Source: JANQIV01 sp050117315
GTDB taxonomy: Bacteria > Bacteroidota > Ignavibacteria > Ignavibacteriales > Melioribacteraceae
Length of the DNA stretch: 47,599 nucleotides
Direction of reading: 5' to 3'
NCBI GenBank assembly: GCA_050117315.1
Contig: JASFMY010000037.1
Location: 1-47,599 of the forward strand
Below the pieces are notes generated by a model. The model was not told the DNA's origin. It saw only the letters and a program-made list of their open reading frames with translations, and ran no database searches. Of the stretch, positions 8,205-15,137 are shown in pieces (within the stretch, counting starts at the first letter, position 1; the number at the start of each line of letters is the position of its first letter). The translations under genes and the position numbers were made by a program.

Positions 8205-8476
8205 CAACATACATTAAGGTTAAAATTTTCTCATGCCTCTTCGTCAGAGAGCTCTTCCATGGCTCCAATTTGAGCTTGGCTTGCATTATTAACAACAAGG
8301 TCAATCTTTTGAAAATGATTAATGGTTTTCTCAATTGCAGCTTTAGTACTTTCACCATTTTTAAGGTTCATATTCAATAGGCAAAAAAACTCCGATTTTC
8401 CGTAATTTCATTGTGAATACCTTAACACTTCTTGAAGTTGTTGCAACCCGTACCCATCGGCTAATAATGTTTTAAT
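8205..8476 (-). pseudogene. Decayed short-chain dehydrogenase fragment
   Basis: Three pieces in shifting frames read as one SDR N-terminal half: KTLLADGYG, then after a frameshift VATTSRSVKVFT, then NLKNGESTKAAIEKTINHF with LVVNNASQAQIGAMEELSDEEA. The last piece is followed by TGA (8231-8233) where Arg is expected, and then ENFNLNV. VVNNAS corresponds to the NNAG motif. Both ends are missing: the Rossmann TGxxxGxG part and the YxxxK catalytic part are absent. It begins next to the terminator of the intact SDR gene. It is not a simple copy of the neighbouring SDR, whose matching region differs. Confidence 0.7.
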
Positions 8477-8480
8477 AAAG

Positions 8481-8512
8481 AACCCACCTTCTAAGAGGGT
8501 GGGTTTCTGGGT
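8481..8512 (-). terminator. Rho-independent terminator of the SDR gene
   Basis: AACCCACC (8481-8488) pairs with GGTGGGTT (8498-8505). On the minus strand the stem is followed by a T-rich stretch (CTTTATT), so it terminates the gene that ends at 8569. Confidence 0.7.
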
Positions 8513-8568
8513 TACACTAAACCTTAATCTATTTGAGGCTCCGGTTACAAACCATACTTTCTTTCTCC

Positions 8569-9336
8569 TCATAACATCATCCCCCCGGAAACTTCAATGC
8601 GTTGCCCGTTTATCCATTTGGCATCTTCTGAACATAAAAACGCAACTACACCTCCTATGTCGTCCGGCAAACCAACACGTCCCAAAGCTGTTACACTTGC
8701 TATATGGTCGTTGAGTTCTTTATTCTTTCTTACCTGACCTCCGCCGAAATCTGTTTCTATAGCTCCCGGCGCAACTACATTTGCAGCAATACCGCGTGGG
8801 CCTAATTCTTTTGCCAAGTATCGTGTAAATACTTCAATAGCCCCTTTTGTAGAACCGTAAGCGGAAGAACCCGGAAAGGAGAAACGTGCAAGTCCTGATG
8901 AAATGTTGATAATGCGTCCGCCGTCATTTATAAACGGTAATGCTTTTTGTGTTAAGAAAAATACTCCTTTGTAATGGATATTTATTATTTCATCAAATTG
9001 TTCTTCTGTTGTTTCAGCAAACGGTGCATAAAGCGAAGTTCCTGCATTGTTGATAAGGTAATCAAAATTTGTGCTGTCTGTTTGTTCTTTTAAATATGTT
9101 GCTACTTGTTTGAGGAATTCATCAAACATTTTCACATTGCTGGTGTCTAGCTGAAAAGCTGCGGCTTTTTGTCCGAGTACCTCAATTTCTGTTGTAACTT
9201 CATCTGCTTTTTGTTTGTTGCTGTTGTATGTAAGTACTACATCAATCCCTTTTTTAGCAAAGTTAATTGCCATGTCTCTGCCCAGGCCGCGACTGCCGCC
9301 GGTGACCAATGCAATTTTATTTTTTGTTGTTGTCAT
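8569..9336 (-). CDS. SDR family oxidoreductase (FabG-like)
   Basis: This is a classical NAD(P)-dependent short-chain dehydrogenase of 255 residues. The cofactor loop TGGSRGLG is at 12-19, NNAG at 96-99, the catalytic Ser in ISSG (146-147), and Y160/K164 in SAYGSTKGA. The C-terminus ends GGMML. Substrate cannot be told from sequence. Compared with FabG it is most like the stand-alone alcohol or ketone reductases that sit with a transcription factor. The AraC-type gene lies directly upstream on the same strand (gap about 290 bp), so it probably controls this enzyme. A terminator follows at 8481-8512. Confidence 0.9.
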   Translation of the reverse strand: MTTTKNKIALVTGGSRGLGRDMAINFAKKGIDVVLTYNSNKQKADEVTTEIEVLGQKAAAFQLDTSNVKMFDEFLKQVATYLKEQTDSTNFDYLINNAGTSLYAPFAETTEEQFDEIINIHYKGVFFLTQKALPFINDGGRIINISSGLARFSFPGSSAYGSTKGAIEVFTRYLAKELGPRGIAANVVAPGAIETDFGGGQVRKNKELNDHIASVTALGRVGLPDDIGGVVAFLCSEDAKWINGQRIEVSGGMML

Positions 9337-9627
9337 AATTTTGATATTCCTAATTTTTTATTACTAAAATTTGATGAAACAAAGATAAGCAGAAGAAGGT
9401 AGATGTAGTTTGCAAATATCAATCCAATATTTGCAAAATTCAAATATTGGATTTAACCCACGTTGATAGGCAAAACCTTAAATTGTTTTAAAATTATGAG
9501 ACATGATTATTTTATTATCACCAAGTACAAATGTATAACATTTTTGAGAATCTACCTTTCGAACAGGCAACTAAGATATAAATTATAGAAACCTCGTGGT
9601 ATTTTCGAGGAAATTTATCAACATGGG

Positions 9628-10566
9628 TTAAGAACGGAAAGTAAGGGGAGCTGCAGAAGTCTGTTTCTTAAAAAAATTTGAAAAGTGTGCTACTTCTTCA
9701 AATCCCAAACTATAAGCGATTTCCGAGATGTTCCAATCCGTTTGTTTCAACAAAACTTTTGCTTCTTGAACAATCCGGCTGCTTATAATCTCTGTAGTTG
9801 TTTTGCCTGTGTTTTCTTTTAATACTTTGTTGAGATGATTTACGTGAATAGCAAGCCTCTCAGCATATTCTTTTGCGGAGCGCAAGTTTAGTTTTTGATT
9901 GGGAGATTCAATAGGAAATTGCCGTTCCAACAATTCGATAAATAGGGAAATGATGCGGACTGAAGCATTTTGGTTGGAATGCAAAGCCGTTGCTGGTTGC
10001 AATTTCTGACCATAGTGGATAAGTTCCAAAACGTAATTACGAAGTAAGTCATACTTGTATTCATAATCCGATGCTATTTCCTTTTTCATCTTATTATATA
10101 TAAGGCTTATTTCATCTGCTCTCTCATCTGTGATTTCAAAAATCGGAAAGCCGCCGGATTTAAAAATAGGAAGTTCATCCAATACTACACTGCTTTTGGT
10201 TTTAATTAGAAACGCATCTGTAAATACGCAAAAAGAGCCTGATTGATTTTCATCTTGCGGAATCCAATGATAAGGTACCTTGGGTGTTGCAAATAACAAT
10301 GCATTTTTTGTTATATCAATTATTTTATCTGCATATTCAGCTCTGTTTCTTCCTCTAATAAGACTTATCTTATAATAAGAGCGGCGGTCATAGGGCATCA
10401 CTTTTTTTTGCCTAACTTGCTTTAAGGTTTCGGAAATATCAAATACATTAAAATGTCCTATCTCCTTATTAATGCCCGGCGGTAAAAGTGTGCTAATATC
10501 TCGACCTGTAAATCCGGCAATTTCTTCATAAAACTCGTCGAGTGATTTGTTTTTAATATTCTTCAT
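9628..10566 (-). CDS. AraC-family transcriptional regulator
   Basis: About 312 residues from the chosen start MKNIKNKSLDEF. An upstream ATG at 10593 would add nine residues and is less likely. The N-terminal two thirds is a cupin-like sensing domain typical of the family. The C-terminal HTH pair is clear: SAKEYAERLAIHVNHLNKVLK, then WNISEIAYSLGFEEVAHFSNFFKK and a final PLTFR. It lies upstream of the SDR gene on the same strand, a very common pairing in which the regulator responds to a small carbonyl or related compound. The inducer is unknown. Upstream DNA (10594-10924, 330 bp) holds no recognised gene. Confidence 0.88.
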   Translation of the reverse strand: MKNIKNKSLDEFYEEIAGFTGRDISTLLPPGINKEIGHFNVFDISETLKQVRQKKVMPYDRRSYYKISLIRGRNRAEYADKIIDITKNALLFATPKVPYHWIPQDENQSGSFCVFTDAFLIKTKSSVVLDELPIFKSGGFPIFEITDERADEISLIYNKMKKEIASDYEYKYDLLRNYVLELIHYGQKLQPATALHSNQNASVRIISLFIELLERQFPIESPNQKLNLRSAKEYAERLAIHVNHLNKVLKENTGKTTTEIISSRIVQEAKVLLKQTDWNISEIAYSLGFEEVAHFSNFFKKQTSAAPLTFRS

Positions 10567-10874
10567 CGGTGAAACCTCTTTTGCAAAAATCAAAGATACA
10601 AAATATCGACGAAATACAAATAGCTATAGTTTAAATTGATTGAGGAAACGCCGGAATTACAAAGATGAAAGACTAGTCCTTAGTTTTAAACAACTTGCTG
10701 AAAGATTGCGAGCTCAAAGCTTAGTTTAAAAGTAATCGCTCTTACCGATAAATTAGTAATATTTTCCTTTTCATCTACTATTATTAGGTCAATCTTGAAG
10801 CATGCTTTTTTAGGAGATCATTTTGATTTTTGAGTTTATTATATATAAATACTCTCTGTCAAACCACAGCCTGT

Positions 10875-10881
10875 GTTAGGC
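10875..10881 (-). other. attC-type R'' core after the GNAT gene
   Basis: On the minus strand GCCTAAC, matching the RYYYAAC core, lies 43 nt after the GNAT stop codon, where a cassette recombination site would start. It is followed by ACAGGCTGTGG. No matching GTTRRRY half was found further on, so this is at best a half-site remnant. Confidence 0.3.
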
Positions 10882-10924
10882 GCTTGGTGTATTCTACACT
10901 GTTTCATTTTAACTATAATCATTT

Positions 10925-11413
10925 CTACTCACTCATTGACAACTCTAATACTGGCCAGTCAGATTCAGTAAATCCTTCTTTACGATATAAATCAATTCCT
11001 TCATCTGTTGCATGAAGGTATATTGAATTTAATCCAAGCTCTTTTCCATTTTCTATTAACTTCTTTAATATATTGCCGCATATTCCATTGTGTCTATATT
11101 CCGGGATCGTATACATATTTAGAATATACCCTTTCAACCCATTGATATATTTAAAATGGCCTGGAATTATCTGAATAACCATCCCTCCAAATCCAACAGG
11201 TTTCTCATCATATTCTGCAACCCAACCTATATATAAATTATCATTTAAGGCTTTTTGAAAATAGTCAGTTAGCCTCTTTCTTAATCTTTTTTCCTTTTCA
11301 ATTGGTTGATCGCCCTGAATTTCTTTCAAAAACATTATACGGTAATCCACAATTAAAGGAATTTCCGTACTATCTACTTTCCGATATATTAATCTGTTTT
11401 CATTGATTTTCAT
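10925..11413 (-). CDS. GNAT-family N-acetyltransferase
   Basis: The 162-residue single-domain protein has the acetyl-CoA binding motif A as YRHNGICGNILKKLIENG (residues 106-123), matching R-x-x-G-x-G/A, preceded by the usual beta strand GYILNMYTI. Motif B is SIYLHATDEGIDLYRKEGF. The substrate is unknown: GNAT enzymes acetylate amines in antibiotics, polyamines, protein N-termini or toxins. It is a common cargo type of integron cassettes. The gene stands between two attC-like sequences (10875-10881 and 11549-11600). Confidence 0.85.
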   Translation of the reverse strand: MKINENRLIYRKVDSTEIPLIVDYRIMFLKEIQGDQPIEKEKRLRKRLTDYFQKALNDNLYIGWVAEYDEKPVGFGGMVIQIIPGHFKYINGLKGYILNMYTIPEYRHNGICGNILKKLIENGKELGLNSIYLHATDEGIDLYRKEGFTESDWPVLELSMSE

Positions 11414-11548
11414 AGTTTACCTTTAATACTGTTTTAGAAATGAATTTCTAATCGCAAACGCATGAATAAAAATACCAGAATAAGTCCAAAAAATATTCTT
11501 TCTATCATAATTTATCTGTTTTTCTCAATTTTCAGTTTCCTGAGCATG

Positions 11549-11600
11549 ATACACAACGGTACTGCAATATGAAAAGTTGGGGATTGAATGTTGTAGTCGG
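11549..11600 (-). repeat. attC-like site C after the esterase gene
   Basis: On the minus strand, five bases after the esterase stop codon, CTACAAC begins an inverted repeat that closes with GTTGTGTA about 45 bp on. The interior (CAATC..CAACTTTTCAT) is shared with site D at 13799-13850. The arms are short, so the structure is weak on its own. The repeated sequence and its position at the gene end support it. Confidence 0.45.
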
Positions 11601-11604
11601 TTGA

Positions 11605-12465
11605 TTATTGTTCGTCGTCAACAGCGTTATATCCTATTAGTGACAGCATCTTTAGTGCATATCGTTTTCCTAACTTTCTGTAACCTTCGGAGTTAAAATG
11701 TGCTTCATCCTGTGCAGGGCATCCGGCGGATGAAATAACATGTGCTGTGGGAATAGAATTAGGAAGTTGAGCAATTATGGAATTCATACTTGAACAACAA
11801 CTACCTTCCGTCGCCACCAATTCTCCGGCTAAAAGCGGTACCGAATCAGCGTTTAATGAAAGGTCTGTTAACATGTCATAGTAAATTTTCTTTACATACG
11901 ATAACCATTCTGTCTGCCCCGTATTTGTTTCGCCCTGATGCAAAAGGATGCCTTTAATAACACCATCTTTTTGTGCCAATTTAGCAAGATCCATAAGATA
12001 CTTGTATGGATTTCCCTTATAATCTTCTATTTTTGTAGTAAACCAGCTTTCCGTATAGGTAGAATCATAATCTTGATAAATATCTTTATCAAACAGCCTG
12101 ATGTCGCAACCGCCAACAGCAACATTAACAATACCTATTGTAATGCTATCCGGCAGGTTTGCAACCATGGTTCTTCCAAAATAGTCGGCAGGTGAAAGTT
12201 TTGAATAACATTGACATGTAGGAGGGACTGCTGTATACCATGTCCCTTTTGTCCTGCCTAGATTTGAACAATCGAGAGCCTGAAAAACCTTGAAGCGGCT
12301 ATCTACAGTAGTGTCTTGTGTTTCAATTGTTCCTTGCCCTTCCATATTTGACTGTCCAAAACAGAGAAAGATATAAAAATTAGAATTCTGTGCGTAAAGA
12401 TTCATGCTTAACAGGAATAAGCCTGCAAATACTAAAAGTTCTACTTTTGTTTCTAGTGTTTTCAT
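11605..12465 (-). CDS. Secreted SGNH/SASA-type carbohydrate esterase (CE6-like)
   Basis: The 286-residue protein has a signal peptide (1-25, cleaved after LYA). Block I GQSNMEG carries nucleophile S39. Further motifs are VAVGGCDI, LLHQGETN (block III) and DEAHFN near the C-terminus, which supplies the Asp-His of the triad. This is the sialate O-acetylesterase / acetyl xylan esterase (CE6) pattern, removing acetyl groups from sugars or glycans outside the cytoplasm. Eight or so cysteines, including SCC, suggest disulfides in the periplasm. Length is normal for the family. It is followed within five bases by an attC-like repeat, so it may be a mobile cassette gene. The exact substrate is not determinable. 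Confidence 0.85.
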   Translation of the reverse strand: MKTLETKVELLVFAGLFLLSMNLYAQNSNFYIFLCFGQSNMEGQGTIETQDTTVDSRFKVFQALDCSNLGRTKGTWYTAVPPTCQCYSKLSPADYFGRTMVANLPDSITIGIVNVAVGGCDIRLFDKDIYQDYDSTYTESWFTTKIEDYKGNPYKYLMDLAKLAQKDGVIKGILLHQGETNTGQTEWLSYVKKIYYDMLTDLSLNADSVPLLAGELVATEGSCCSSMNSIIAQLPNSIPTAHVISSAGCPAQDEAHFNSEGYRKLGKRYALKMLSLIGYNAVDDEQ

Positions 12466-12537
12466 AATATTTCTATTTAATTGTATGTAAATGAATTCAA
12501 CATCATTATTTTCCTAATATAACATGTTAGTTGCAAT

Positions 12538-12702
12538 TTATTTTATAATTCTATTTTCTCGTAATGTTTTAATAATATTTGCGCTTACCCAAAATATATC
12601 TTGACCGTTTTCTTTTGTCCATCTAGTAAAAAATAAGTACTTTCCATCCGGACTAACAGAAGGAAATCGTTCTTGTGCCCATGTATTAATGACTTCTGAC
12701 CA
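12538..12702 (-). pseudogene. C-terminal fragment of a PD40 / TolB-like beta-propeller protein
   Basis: An open stretch starting TGG at 12702 reads WSEVINTWAQERFPSVSPDG, then KYLFFTRW, QDIFWVSANIIKTLREN and a stop. RFPSVSPDGKYLFFTR is a PD40 repeat, and the ending is typical of the last blade and tail of such proteins. There is no start codon. The first codon lies one base after the stop of the upstream SDR gene, so the break point abuts that gene exactly. This looks like a deletion or insertion scar. Confidence 0.7.
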
Positions 12703-12703
12703 T

Positions 12704-13453
12704 TTACATTATCATTCCACCGTCTATATTTAATACTTGTCCTGTTATATATTTTGCTTTGTCCGATACTAAAAATAAAATAGCATTGGCAACATCATCA
12801 GGTTTTCCATAATATTTAACAGGAATCCTATCAAGCATATCTTTATTCGCTTTTTCAGATATTTGAGTTGTCATAGCGGATTCAATATATCCAGGAGCTA
12901 CGGCGTTTGCTGTAATTCCTCTCTTCGCTAATTCTTTGGCTGTGGTTTTAGTTAATCCAATCAGACCTGCTTTTGAAGCAGAATAATTTGCTTGTCCGAT
13001 ATTTCCCATAAGACCTACAACACTAGCTACATTTATTATTGCTCCTGATTTTTGTCTAAGCATCTGTTTGGATACATATTTTGTACATAGGTATGCTCCA
13101 GTTAAATTAATATTTAAAACTAAATTCCAATCCTCTAGCTTCATAGTCATTAATAGCATGTCTTTGGTTATTCCTGCATTATTCACCAAGATATCGATTG
13201 AACCAAAATCATTGATAATGAATTTTATAACTTCTTGTGTCGATGAATCAGAAGAAACATCATGGTGATAAGAGATTGTTTTTACTTTATATTTATCTGC
13301 AATCTCTTTAGCCGTATCGTTTGCTAAATCTTGATTAATATCTGTAATTGCAATATTTACATTCTCTTCTGCTAACTTTTCAGCAATCGAACGACCTAAT
13401 CCTCGTCCACTACCTGTCACTAAAGCAACTTTGTTTTTTAATCCTAGTTCCAT
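12704..13453 (-). CDS. 3-oxoacyl-ACP reductase-like SDR (FabG-type)
   Basis: The 249-residue protein closely fits FabG: TGSGRGLG (14-21), LVNNAGITKDMLLMTM, INVASVVG with the catalytic Ser, ANYSASKAG with Tyr and Lys, and the terminal GGMIM. It catalyses NADPH-dependent reduction of 3-oxoacyl-ACP, or of a related ketone if the copy is accessory. It is not in a fab cluster here: its neighbours are an attC-like site upstream, a propeller gene scrap immediately downstream and an esterase. It is therefore likely an extra copy and not the housekeeping enzyme. Confidence 0.88.
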   Translation of the reverse strand: MELGLKNKVALVTGSGRGLGRSIAEKLAEENVNIAITDINQDLANDTAKEIADKYKVKTISYHHDVSSDSSTQEVIKFIINDFGSIDILVNNAGITKDMLLMTMKLEDWNLVLNINLTGAYLCTKYVSKQMLRQKSGAIINVASVVGLMGNIGQANYSASKAGLIGLTKTTAKELAKRGITANAVAPGYIESAMTTQISEKANKDMLDRIPVKYYGKPDDVANAILFLVSDKAKYITGQVLNIDGGMIM

Positions 13454-13495
13454 GTTTTATTATTTAAGTGTTTGTCTGAACTCTCTGTATTACTA

Positions 13496-13590
13496 TGCAC
13501 GCATTGCGTGCATTAGGACTATATGTTAGTTTATTACGCAATATAATTTAATAAGAATGAAGAAACAAAAGTTAAAATCGTAATCTAAGT
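13496..13590 (-). repeat. Site B: homologue of the site A region
   Basis: About 85-100 bp here align with 7660-7757: both share TAGATTAC.ATTTTAA, then a T-rich block, AATAAAC.AAC, ATATAG.CC and ACGCAATGCG. Site B has an 11-bp gap against site A and carries a perfect hairpin ATGCACGCA-A-TGCGTGCAT (13496-13514). The right-hand half of an attC is not recognisable, so this copy looks truncated. It lies just upstream of the FabG-type gene and just after a small cassette-like gene. Confidence 0.5.
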
Positions 13591-13803
13591 AAGGGAGGTA
13601 TTAAAAGCAGATAAACCCGGTTCCAAAGTTGTTATTCCCAAAATTTTATCTATTTCAATAACCGGTGGTTTTCCGTAATACATTCCTGCGTACTCAAAAA
13701 CATACACTTCATTTATACTTCTTAATCAAATTTCTGAAAATACAGAATGTCTAAAATAATCATTTACAACATTTTTTAATTTGAATACCGGTCTATATGA
13801 CAT
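13585..13803 (-). pseudogene. 73-codon cassette-like gene with an internal stop
   Basis: Too short to be caught by a length filter. It begins MSYRPVFKLKNVVNDYFRHS, continues VFSEI, a TGA at codon 26, then LRSINEVYVFEYAGMYYGKP and PVIEIDKILGITTLEPGLSA, ending FNTSLT. One nonsense change (TGG or CGA to TGA) would explain the break. No family is recognised. The start lies at the edge of attC-like site D and the stop runs into site B, so the gene fills the space between two sites exactly as a cassette gene would. The last codons (AAT ACC ... ACT) recur just upstream of site A. Confidence 0.5.
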
Positions 13804-13850
13804 ACAACTTTTGACATCATGAAAAGTTGCCGATTGCGCGCTACGTTATC
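13799..13850 (-). repeat. attC-like site D
   Basis: It aligns end to end with site C (11549-11600): both carry CAATC..CAACTTTTCAT..TG followed by GTTGT.T.TC on the minus strand. An AACTTTT/AAAAGTT inverted pair is internal. It lies between the frameshifted hepT and the 73-codon gene. A further TAACGCAAGCTTACAAC immediately after hepT (about 13940-13924) may belong to the same site. Confidence 0.45.
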
Positions 13851-13937
13851 ATCTGTCGTGTGAAAAGTTTAAAGAGTGGTAAGGTTTTCACAAACCAATT
13901 TCACCCCAATTTTTATATTGTATGTTGTAAGCTTGCG

Positions 13938-14263
13938 TTATTTTATTATTAATTTTTCTACTTGTTCTTTTAGCTTGGGTAAATCTCTAGATATTATTCC
14001 CCATATAATTACGATGTCTACTTTATCATATCCATGAATTACCCAATTTCTCAAATCAACAATACGCCTTGAGTCTGAAATCTCAACATTATCATCAAGT
14101 TTTAATATCCGATTAGTAGCCTCTCCAATTCCCTCTCAATACCTCGGCGGAGTAACTTATTGGATTTATATTCATCAAAATCTCTTTTATCACCCAAATA
14201 ATCATAAATTGAGTTTATTGATTCTTGAATATACAGTAAATATTTTAATATCTCACGCCGCAT
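13938..14263 (-). pseudogene. hepT: HepT-like HEPN toxin, frameshifted
   Basis: The N-terminal frame starts MRREILKYLLYIQESINSIY and runs to LLRRGIERELERLLIGY plus a stop. The expected continuation sits in another frame: GIGEATNRILKLDDNVEISD, then SRRIVDLRNWVIHGYDKVDI and a tail ending KLIIK. The HEPN RNase/AMP-acceptor motif RNWVIHGY (RX4HXY) is in the second part, so the toxin is not made intact. A 10-bp deletion between two TTGGAGA copies would produce exactly this junction. It overlaps the end of the nucleotidyltransferase gene by 11 nt, the usual arrangement for MntA-HepT. Without the toxin the antitoxin is an orphan. Confidence 0.75.
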
Positions 14264-14579
14264 AGAGTAGTTCTTCTGTTTCTTCTACACTCTCAATAAA
14301 ATAGGGATTGGAAAGTGAATTTTCAGTCAATAAATCAATTTTACGATTAAATAATTCTTCTAATTTATAATGGAGATCGAAATAATTATCAGTATATCTC
14401 TCAATTGAGATATCTTTAAATGAAACCAATATGTCAATATCACTTCTATCATTAAATTTATTAGTGCAAGCAGAGCCAAAGACATACATTGTTTTTACAT
14501 CATATGTTTGACATAGTGCTTTTAGATCAGACAATTTATTTTTTATTATACCTTGCATAGTTATATTATTTTTTTTCAA
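14253..14579 (-). CDS. mntA: MntA-type minimal nucleotidyltransferase (antitoxin partner of HepT)
   Basis: The 108-residue protein has the minimal nucleotidyltransferase core. The motif FGSACTNKFNDRSDIDILV gives the GSx(10)DxD signature with the two metal-binding Asp residues, and a third acidic strand is in RKIDLLTE. MntA proteins AMPylate a Tyr of the HEPN toxin to neutralise it. Its toxin gene directly downstream is frameshifted. Start choice is uncertain: MQGIIKNKL, seven codons in, is an alternative. Confidence 0.82.
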   Translation of the reverse strand: MKKNNITMQGIIKNKLSDLKALCQTYDVKTMYVFGSACTNKFNDRSDIDILVSFKDISIERYTDNYFDLHYKLEELFNRKIDLLTENSLSNPYFIESVEETEELLYAA

Positions 14580-14892
14580 AGATAATATTTTACTAAAAAT
14601 TTATCAATTAAAGTGCCTTTTCCATACTTGCCTACAATGGCTGCGGCTATTAAGCGTGGCAGATTTTCGGAGAACGTTCCATTCCGCCTATCAGGACGGA
14701 ATGTTTAAACGGGAATCCGACCACCGAACTCCGCTTTGCTTTATGAGCTCTCGCTGTGTCCAGTCTATTTTTATTTATTTAAACTGAATCATCTATGCAA
14801 TTCATACATGCCAACCGTGGAGACCAGTTTACCTCAATCAATCTAAAGTATAACAGCTCTTTGGCAGTGAAAAAATTATCATAGACAATTTT
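14580..14892. other. Gene-free interval with hairpin
   Basis: No gene is recognised. An inverted repeat ATTCCG...CGGAAT lies at about 14690-14707, next to a stretch containing GCTATTAAGCGTGGCAG. The latter wording resembles sequences seen in cassette-associated sites of Bacteroidetes, but no second arm could be assigned. Confidence 0.4.
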
Positions 14893-15030
14893 TTATTTGT
14901 GTTGATTCCATACCTTGGCAAATGCTTTCATATCCAAGAAAGCAATAACCTCATTAATTTTCCCTCCATCATTTTCATAATCCAAACATAGGTGTTTTTA
15001 TACTTTTTTTGTTTCTTTGTTGTTTTCATA
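14893..15030 (-). pseudogene. C-terminal scrap of an NTF2-like / SnoaL-type protein
   Basis: Two frames together read as the end of an NTF2-like domain: KYKNTYVWIMKM in one frame and DGGKINEVIAFLDMKAFAKV with WNQHK and a stop in the other. The shift falls in the run AAAATGATGGAGGG. NTF2-like proteins are about 120-140 residues, and only the last 45 or so remain. There is no adjacent N-terminal half. Confidence 0.55.
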
Positions 15031-15059
15031 ATTGTACTTTACAATCTATCTTTAAGTCC

Positions 15060-15083
15060 GGCATCTTTTGGATGCCTTTTTTT
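15060..15083 (+). terminator. Orphan rho-independent terminator
   Basis: GGCATC (15060-15065) pairs with GATGCC (15071-15076) and is followed by seven T. The T-run puts it on the plus strand, yet no plus-strand gene lies upstream within the island. It may be the leftover end of a lost gene. Confidence 0.6.
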
Positions 15084-15137
15084 GTTTTAAAACGTCTATT
15101 TTTGCTGTATAACTTCTAAAATTATTCACGTTCCTTT

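Noticed and set aside
8198..8380. 60-codon plus-strand reading frame
   Set aside because: It is antisense to the decayed SDR fragment, which explains the open frame.
10700..10830. Short minus-strand frame with KIDLIIVDEKENITNLSVRA
   Set aside because: Only about 40 codons, no start and no recognised family; could be another gene scrap but not supportable.
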